This document shows, one piece after another, positions 25,287 through 28,965 of a DNA stretch of 28,965 nucleotides; position 1 is the first letter of the stretch; every line of letters begins with the position of its first letter. The notes beneath the pieces were generated by a model. That model ran no database searches, was not told the origin of the DNA, and saw nothing but the letters and a program-made list of their open reading frames with translations. The stretch is taken from positions 1 to 28,965 of the forward strand of contig DATGZX010000177.1 of the NCBI GenBank assembly GCA_035296965.1, in the 5' to 3' direction. A program made the translations under genes and the position numbers. Source of the stretch: DATGZX01 sp035296965 (GTDB lineage: Bacteria; Planctomycetota; Planctomycetia; Gemmatales; Gemmataceae).

Positions 25287-26522
25287 ATGAAGTGCGGCCG
25301 GATAGCATGCAGCGCGGGGCTCGTGGTGCTGATTCTCGGGGGCGCGGATTGGAAGCAATTCCGTGGCTCCGATTCGACCGGCGTGGCGACTGAGCCGGCG
25401 CCTACCCGCTTTGGGGCGGACCAGAACGTCGCCTGGAAGGCAGATCTTCCCGACCGTGGGCTCTCCAGCCCAATTGTCGTGGGGGACCGCGTTTTCTTGA
25501 CCGCCTCCGGCGGCCTCCAGCACGATCGACTTTTCATACTGGGATTTGATGCGAAGACGGGGCACAGGCTTTGGCAACGTAGTTTCTGGGGCACTGGGCC
25601 AACCGATGCCCATCCCAAGACCTGCATGGCTGCCCCTACGCCGGCGAGCGACGGCCGACATCTTGTGGCCCTGTTCGCGACCGATGATTTGATCTGTCTC
25701 GATCTGGAAGGAAATGTACTCTGGATGCGCTCGCTCTACGAGGAGAACCCCGGCGCGACGGACGGCCGCGGGCTGGCATCATCTCCGGTCATCGTTGGCC
25801 AAACGGTCGTGGTTCACCTCGAAACTCAAAACACCTCCTTGGCCCTGGGAATCGACCTCAAAACTGGGTCCAATCGTTGGCGCATAGACAGGGCGCGCAT
25901 GTATAACTGGACGTCGCCCATCATTCTGCCGGGCAAAACCAGGGCCGATAATCTGGTTCTGCTGCAAGGGACCGAACGTTTGAGTGCCTGCGACCCAATC
26001 ACAGGCCGCGAAGTCTGGGGAATCAAGAGGAATTCCGACCCCATCGCCTCCAGCGTGCTGGCAGGCAACATTCTGTTCGTCCCCGGAGAGAAGGGATTGG
26101 CAGCCTTCGAACTGCAGCCAAATGGAGCGGCGCCGAAGCTTCTGTGGGAAAACGTCAAGCTCAACCCCGTGACTGCCAGTCCGCTCGTGCTCGGAGATCG
26201 CATCTACTCCCTGCATAACGGATTCCTCGTCGCGGGGGACGTGAAAACAGGCGAGGTGCGTGGCCAACTTCGGCTGAAAGGCCCGTTCAGCGCATCGCTT
26301 GTCGCCGCCGGCGGGTTGATCTACTGCCTCAACGAGAGCGGCCTCGCGCAGGTGGTCAAGCCCACGGACAAGGAGCCTGTTCTCGTGGAGAGCAATTCCC
26401 TTGCCGACACCATCCTGAGCACGCCGGCCGTTGCCGGAGGCGCACTGTATATCCGCAGCGACAAACGCCTCTGGAAGATCGCCAAACCAATAAGTCCCGG
26501 GACGCCGCCGGATCGAGGCTGA
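25287..26522 (+). CDS. Exported PQQ-like beta-propeller protein
   Basis: A 411-residue protein with a short N-terminal signal or anchor (MKCGRIACSAGLVVLILGGA) followed by the motif WKQFRGSDSTGVA, common at the start of planctomycete PQQ-like proteins. Repeated blades follow, with patterns such as SSPIVVGDRVFLTA, LGFDAKTGHRLWQRSF, GREVWGI and GDVKTGEVRGQL; about seven blades fit the length. No dehydrogenase residues can be recognised, so it may be a scaffold or binding protein rather than an enzyme. I chose ATG 25287 because AAGGGA is about 7 nt upstream; the frame-open ATG at 25206 lies inside the upstream gene. Confidence 0.9.
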   Translation: MKCGRIACSAGLVVLILGGADWKQFRGSDSTGVATEPAPTRFGADQNVAWKADLPDRGLSSPIVVGDRVFLTASGGLQHDRLFILGFDAKTGHRLWQRSFWGTGPTDAHPKTCMAAPTPASDGRHLVALFATDDLICLDLEGNVLWMRSLYEENPGATDGRGLASSPVIVGQTVVVHLETQNTSLALGIDLKTGSNRWRIDRARMYNWTSPIILPGKTRADNLVLLQGTERLSACDPITGREVWGIKRNSDPIASSVLAGNILFVPGEKGLAAFELQPNGAAPKLLWENVKLNPVTASPLVLGDRIYSLHNGFLVAGDVKTGEVRGQLRLKGPFSASLVAAGGLIYCLNESGLAQVVKPTDKEPVLVESNSLADTILSTPAVAGGALYIRSDKRLWKIAKPISPGTPPDRG

Positions 26523-26772
26523 GAGCGCGCACAGCAGACGTTTCGCTGGTGACCTAGTGCATCTTCATGGCTAACTTTTGGGGCCCGAGCACGAGGCCAG
26601 CGAGAAAGGCAAACTTAATCGCGAAAACGACGAATGTCATGTTTTGTCATGTAAAACGGGGGTAGGCAGACTACTTGTCTGACAAAGAGATCATTTCGCA
26701 AGCTCATCTTCTACAAAGGGTTACATCGCAACTCGGAACTTAGACGAATGGCAGTGTCACCTGTTTTATGTC

Positions 26773-26792
26773 ATGTGTACTTATGTACACAT
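26773..26792. repeat. 20-bp inverted repeat
   Basis: ATGTGTAC and GTACACAT flank a 4-bp TTAT spacer. It is a perfect 8-bp inverted repeat, a candidate operator about 225 bp upstream of the membrane protein/radical SAM pair. Confidence 0.6.
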
Positions 26793-26919
26793 TTCCAGAG
26801 ATTCTGAAGCCATGCCCTTACTCCAAGATGAAGACTCGACCACGCGCTAGTGCTTCTTCGGAGATAGTTTCTTGGGGCTCGGGCTCCTCAAGATCTCGTT
26901 CCGCGCTGCCACAATCAAC

Positions 26920-26950
26920 TTGCGATCACTTCCAATCATCGCGTTATACT
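26920..26950 (+). promoter_or_regulatory. Candidate promoter of the membrane protein-radical SAM pair
   Basis: TTGCGA (26920-26925) and TATACT (26945-26950) lie with a 19-bp spacer, about 70 bp upstream of the ATG at 27018. This is a weak assignment. Confidence 0.3.
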
Positions 26951-27017
26951 TCCCACCTTGAAATCGCCTTTTAGATTAGTGGCCTTGTTCCAAGGACCCT
27001 ACCTTGGCGAGTCAGTT

Positions 27018-27401
27018 ATGATTACGCCGGTCTTGAATTGGTATGTGGGCTGGGCGATGGTGCTTACAGCCTTCGCCACCGGCGGCATTCTCGGCCTGCA
27101 CTTCCACGACGAACGCTTCCTGGGGGGTTATGCGTCGTTTCGCCGGCGCATCATTCGCCTCGGGCATATTGCCCTGGCAGCCCTCGGCATGCTCAACGTG
27201 CTCTTCAGTCTGGCAGCCTGGCCAACGAACAGCGTTTGGACAGCGAGTGCGGCTTCCGTCTGCCTTTTACTGGGCGGGACCAGCATGCCGGCGATTTGTT
27301 TTCTGACTGGTTGGAATCAAGGCTTCCGCAATTTCTTCTTCATCCCGGTCGCAGCCCTGATGCTCGCGATCGTATTCATTCTCTGCGGAGGTCATCCGTG
27401 A
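27018..27401 (+). CDS. Small four-helix membrane protein
   Basis: A 127-residue protein with four hydrophobic segments (about 5-27, 46-68, 74-96 and 102-123), so it is almost entirely membrane-embedded. I do not recognise the family. A conserved-looking polar stretch, HFHDERFLGGYASFRRRI, lies between the first two helices and could bind a metal or face the cytosol. I chose ATG 27018 because helix 1 begins there; ATG 26958 would add 20 residues. Its stop codon overlaps the GTG start of the radical SAM gene (GTGA), so the two proteins are probably made together and may work on the same lipid-linked or envelope substrate. Confidence 0.75.
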   Translation: MITPVLNWYVGWAMVLTAFATGGILGLHFHDERFLGGYASFRRRIIRLGHIALAALGMLNVLFSLAAWPTNSVWTASAASVCLLLGGTSMPAICFLTGWNQGFRNFFFIPVAALMLAIVFILCGGHP

Positions 27402-28747
27402 AAATCGGTTTGCTGGCAATGAGCGGCTTACGCGCCCACGATCCGGATCTTGTCGCCCTGGGCCTGACGCTTCCGGGCATCATCGAGCGCGGCAAAGTGA
27501 TTGCCACTTTGCCAAGCCTTGGCCTCCTCTATCTTGCCGCCGCGACGCTGCCCGGTCACGAGCTGCGCTACTTCGAAACGATCGAGGACGGAGCCGAGTC
27601 CAGGGAACTCTACCAATGCGACCTGGTGGCCATCAGCACGTTTTCGGCCCAGGTGGGCGAAGCGTATGCCATCGCCGACCGTTTGCGGCAAGCCGGCGTC
27701 AAGGTGGCCATGGGAGGGTTGCACGTGACCGTGCAACCGGACGAGGCCCTGGATCATGCCGATTATGTGTTTCTGGGAGAAGGGGAGAACGTCTGGCCTG
27801 CCGCGGTGTCGGCAATCGCGGCCGGCAGCAGCCAGCGCGTTTGGAATGCTGCTGATTTCCCGGCCGTCGAGGTGAACAGGCTACCCATTCCTCGTTACGA
27901 TCTGCTGGCCGGCAGGCCTTACAACCGCTTCACGGTACAAACGACGCGCGGCTGCCCATGGCGCTGCGATTTTTGCGCCTCCAACGTCATGCTCCGCCAG
28001 CCCTATCGTAAGCGTCCGGTAGAGGATGTCGTGCGCGACATCCGCGCACTGAAGCGCTTGCGCAGACATCCTTTCGTGGAATTCGCCGACGACAATACCT
28101 TCGTGGACAAGGCGTGGGGCAAGGAACTTTGCCGGCAACTGACTTCTTTGCGCATTCACTGGTTCACCGAGACAGATATCTCAGTGGCCGACGATCCCGA
28201 ACTGCTGCAATGGATGAGAAAGTCGGGCTGCCGTCAGGTGCTGATCGGCCTGGAGAGTCCCGAGCCGCGTGCGCTCGAAGGATTGGAGATGCGCGCCAAC
28301 TTCAAGGCGCGCCGCTGGGCGGATTATCTTGACGCGGTGCGCCGCATTCAGGCGCATGGGATCAGCGTGAATGGGTGCTTCATCCTCGGCCTCGATTGGC
28401 ATACGCCGGATATCTTTCAGGAGGTGCTTGACTTCTCCCTGCGCGCGTCTCTGTACGACGTGCAGATCACCGTGCTGACGCCGTTTCCCGGCACGCCGCT
28501 CTACGACCGGCTACTCCGGCAAGGGCGGTTGCTGGAGCCAAGGCGCTGGGAGCTCTGCACGCTATTCGACGTGAATTACGTTCCCAAAAACATGACGACA
28601 GAGGAGCTGCGGTCCGGCACGTACTGGCTGGCAGAGCGACTGTACAGCTCTGATTGCCTGGAACGGCGCCGGCGGTCGTTTTTCGAAGAGCGCGATCCGC
28701 CAAAGTTGCCAACCAACTCCGCCAGCCGGCAGGGTTTCCTGGCATAG
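27398..28747 (+). CDS. B12-binding-domain radical SAM protein
   Basis: A 449-residue protein starting at GTG 27398 with GGAGG 6 nt upstream. The N-terminal Rossmann-like cobalamin-binding-type domain (1-140) contains VAMGGLHVTVQPDEAL and YVFLGEGE, typical of the B12-radical SAM class; the classical DxHxxG base-off motif is not seen. The radical SAM core has the CxxxCxxC cluster motif RGCPWRCDFCAS (Cys186, Cys190, Cys193), followed by FADDNTFVD, FTETDISV and LIGLESPEP. Such enzymes carry out methylations or other radical rearrangements; the substrate cannot be read from the sequence. The frame is open further upstream, but that stretch overlaps the membrane protein in another frame. Confidence 0.92.
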   Translation: MKIGLLAMSGLRAHDPDLVALGLTLPGIIERGKVIATLPSLGLLYLAAATLPGHELRYFETIEDGAESRELYQCDLVAISTFSAQVGEAYAIADRLRQAGVKVAMGGLHVTVQPDEALDHADYVFLGEGENVWPAAVSAIAAGSSQRVWNAADFPAVEVNRLPIPRYDLLAGRPYNRFTVQTTRGCPWRCDFCASNVMLRQPYRKRPVEDVVRDIRALKRLRRHPFVEFADDNTFVDKAWGKELCRQLTSLRIHWFTETDISVADDPELLQWMRKSGCRQVLIGLESPEPRALEGLEMRANFKARRWADYLDAVRRIQAHGISVNGCFILGLDWHTPDIFQEVLDFSLRASLYDVQITVLTPFPGTPLYDRLLRQGRLLEPRRWELCTLFDVNYVPKNMTTEELRSGTYWLAERLYSSDCLERRRRSFFEERDPPKLPTNSASRQGFLA

Positions 28748-28783
28748 CCTATTGAGGACTGCGCCACCAATGCATCAAGCGGG

Positions 28784-28833
28784 TGCCATGCTTTCGTACT
28801 CGAAAGCATGCTTTGGAGTACCAAAGCATGGCA
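28784..28833. repeat. Nested palindrome forming two adjoining hairpins
   Basis: The 50-bp element begins TGCCATG and ends CATGGCA, with near-complete dyad symmetry about 28808/28809. Inside it are two perfect 10-bp-stem hairpins with 4-nt loops: CATGCTTTCG-TACT-CGAAAGCATG (28787-28810) and CATGCTTTGG-AGTA-CCAAAGCATG (28807-28830). They share the central CATG and have complementary loops (TACT and AGTA). It lies 36 bp after the radical SAM stop. There is no T-run, so a terminator is less likely than a REP-like or IS-related repeat. Confidence 0.85.
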
Positions 28834-28965
28834 TCTATGAAGGATCCGTTGTCAAGCCGGTTGGTGCAGATTTTGTTGAGCAGAAGTTCTTCCGCAACAT
28901 CCTCGTCACCGTCGGCGTCGGTCGATCTGCCCTTTGTCCGACCTGGTCGATGGTGTGAGGTCGCG
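28834..28965. other. Right edge, nothing firmly assignable
   Basis: Short frames are open on both strands but none has a start, ribosome site or recognisable motif. A minus-strand frame is open from the right edge to a TAG at 28749-28751, so the 3' end of a gene entering from outside the window is possible, but it would have to read through the palindrome at 28784-28833. Confidence 0.4.

Larger units (their letters stand above)
26523..27017. other. 495-bp intergenic region with palindrome and candidate promoter
   Basis: I see no convincing gene. The stretch is lower in G+C than its neighbours and contains several TGTCATGT words (26636-26656 and 26769-26776), a palindrome at 26773-26792 (ATGTGTAC-TTAT-GTACACAT), and a promoter-like TTGCGA (26920-26925) with TATACT (26945-26950) ahead of the membrane-protein gene. 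Confidence 0.5.

Noticed and set aside
27038..27397. Upstream extension of the radical SAM frame to 27038
   Set aside because: It overlaps the membrane-protein gene in a different frame and has no ribosome site; the GTG at 27398 has GGAGG and the family-typical N-terminus.
28749..28965. Minus-strand open frame entering from the right edge
   Set aside because: It reads through the nested palindrome, has no recognisable motif and is only 72 codons, so it is not called as a gene.

Overview
The window looks like chromosomal DNA from a planctomycete, probably of the Gemmata/Pirellula kind. The evidence is high G+C, a giant secreted YD/RHS protein with an LEDR-like N-terminal motif (here LEHR), a secreted PQQ-type propeller opening with WKQFRG, a small ECF sigma factor, a BlaI/BlaR1 pair fused to a PDZ domain, and a MoxR/DUF58/DUF4129 operon. 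The lineage is inferred from these protein styles; no ribosomal marker is present.

Layout. (1) 2-5614, minus: one uninterrupted RHS/YD-repeat gene of at least 1871 codons that runs off the left edge and ends, as far as visible, in a proline-rich and then glycine-rich tail. Upstream on the same strand are a 605-bp spacer with two identical 19-bp palindromes and an ECF-type sigma factor (6220-6783). (2) 7.7-13.5 kb: a probable small integrative element of about 5.7 kb. A tyrosine recombinase (12041-13294, minus) sits next to an intact tRNA-Leu(GAG) (13453-13538, minus). A degenerate tRNA-Leu 3' half in the same orientation lies at 7701-7760. Paired GGGGGCA motifs with an 11-bp period lie just inside both ends. 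The cargo is a hybrid histidine kinase (8554-10860, plus) and a protein with a possible PD-(D/E)XK nuclease motif (10854-11957, minus). (3) 13.6-18.0 kb, minus: a MoxR ATPase - DUF58 - DUF4129 membrane protein operon. (4) 18.1-20.9 kb, minus: blaI-blaR1-like regulator and membrane metalloprotease with PDZ domain, a promoter with a palindromic operator, and a hairpin terminator directly before the MoxR start. (5) 21.0-21.8 kb, minus: a DUF433 antitoxin-like / PIN-like toxin pair with overlapping genes. (6) 21.9-26.5 kb, plus: a phosphohexomutase, then two exported proteins (helical repeats plus a beta-sandwich; PQQ-like propeller). (7) 27.0-28.7 kb, plus: a four-helix membrane protein overlapping a cobalamin-type radical SAM gene, followed by an elaborate nested palindrome.

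The strongest candidate for something not routinely annotated is the tRNA-Leu-bounded element with helically phased G-rich arm-like repeats and a kinase plus putative nuclease cargo. Next come the nested double-hairpin repeat at 28784-28833 and the terminator-like hairpin abutting the MoxR start codon. All functions are assigned from motifs read by eye; no database search was possible.
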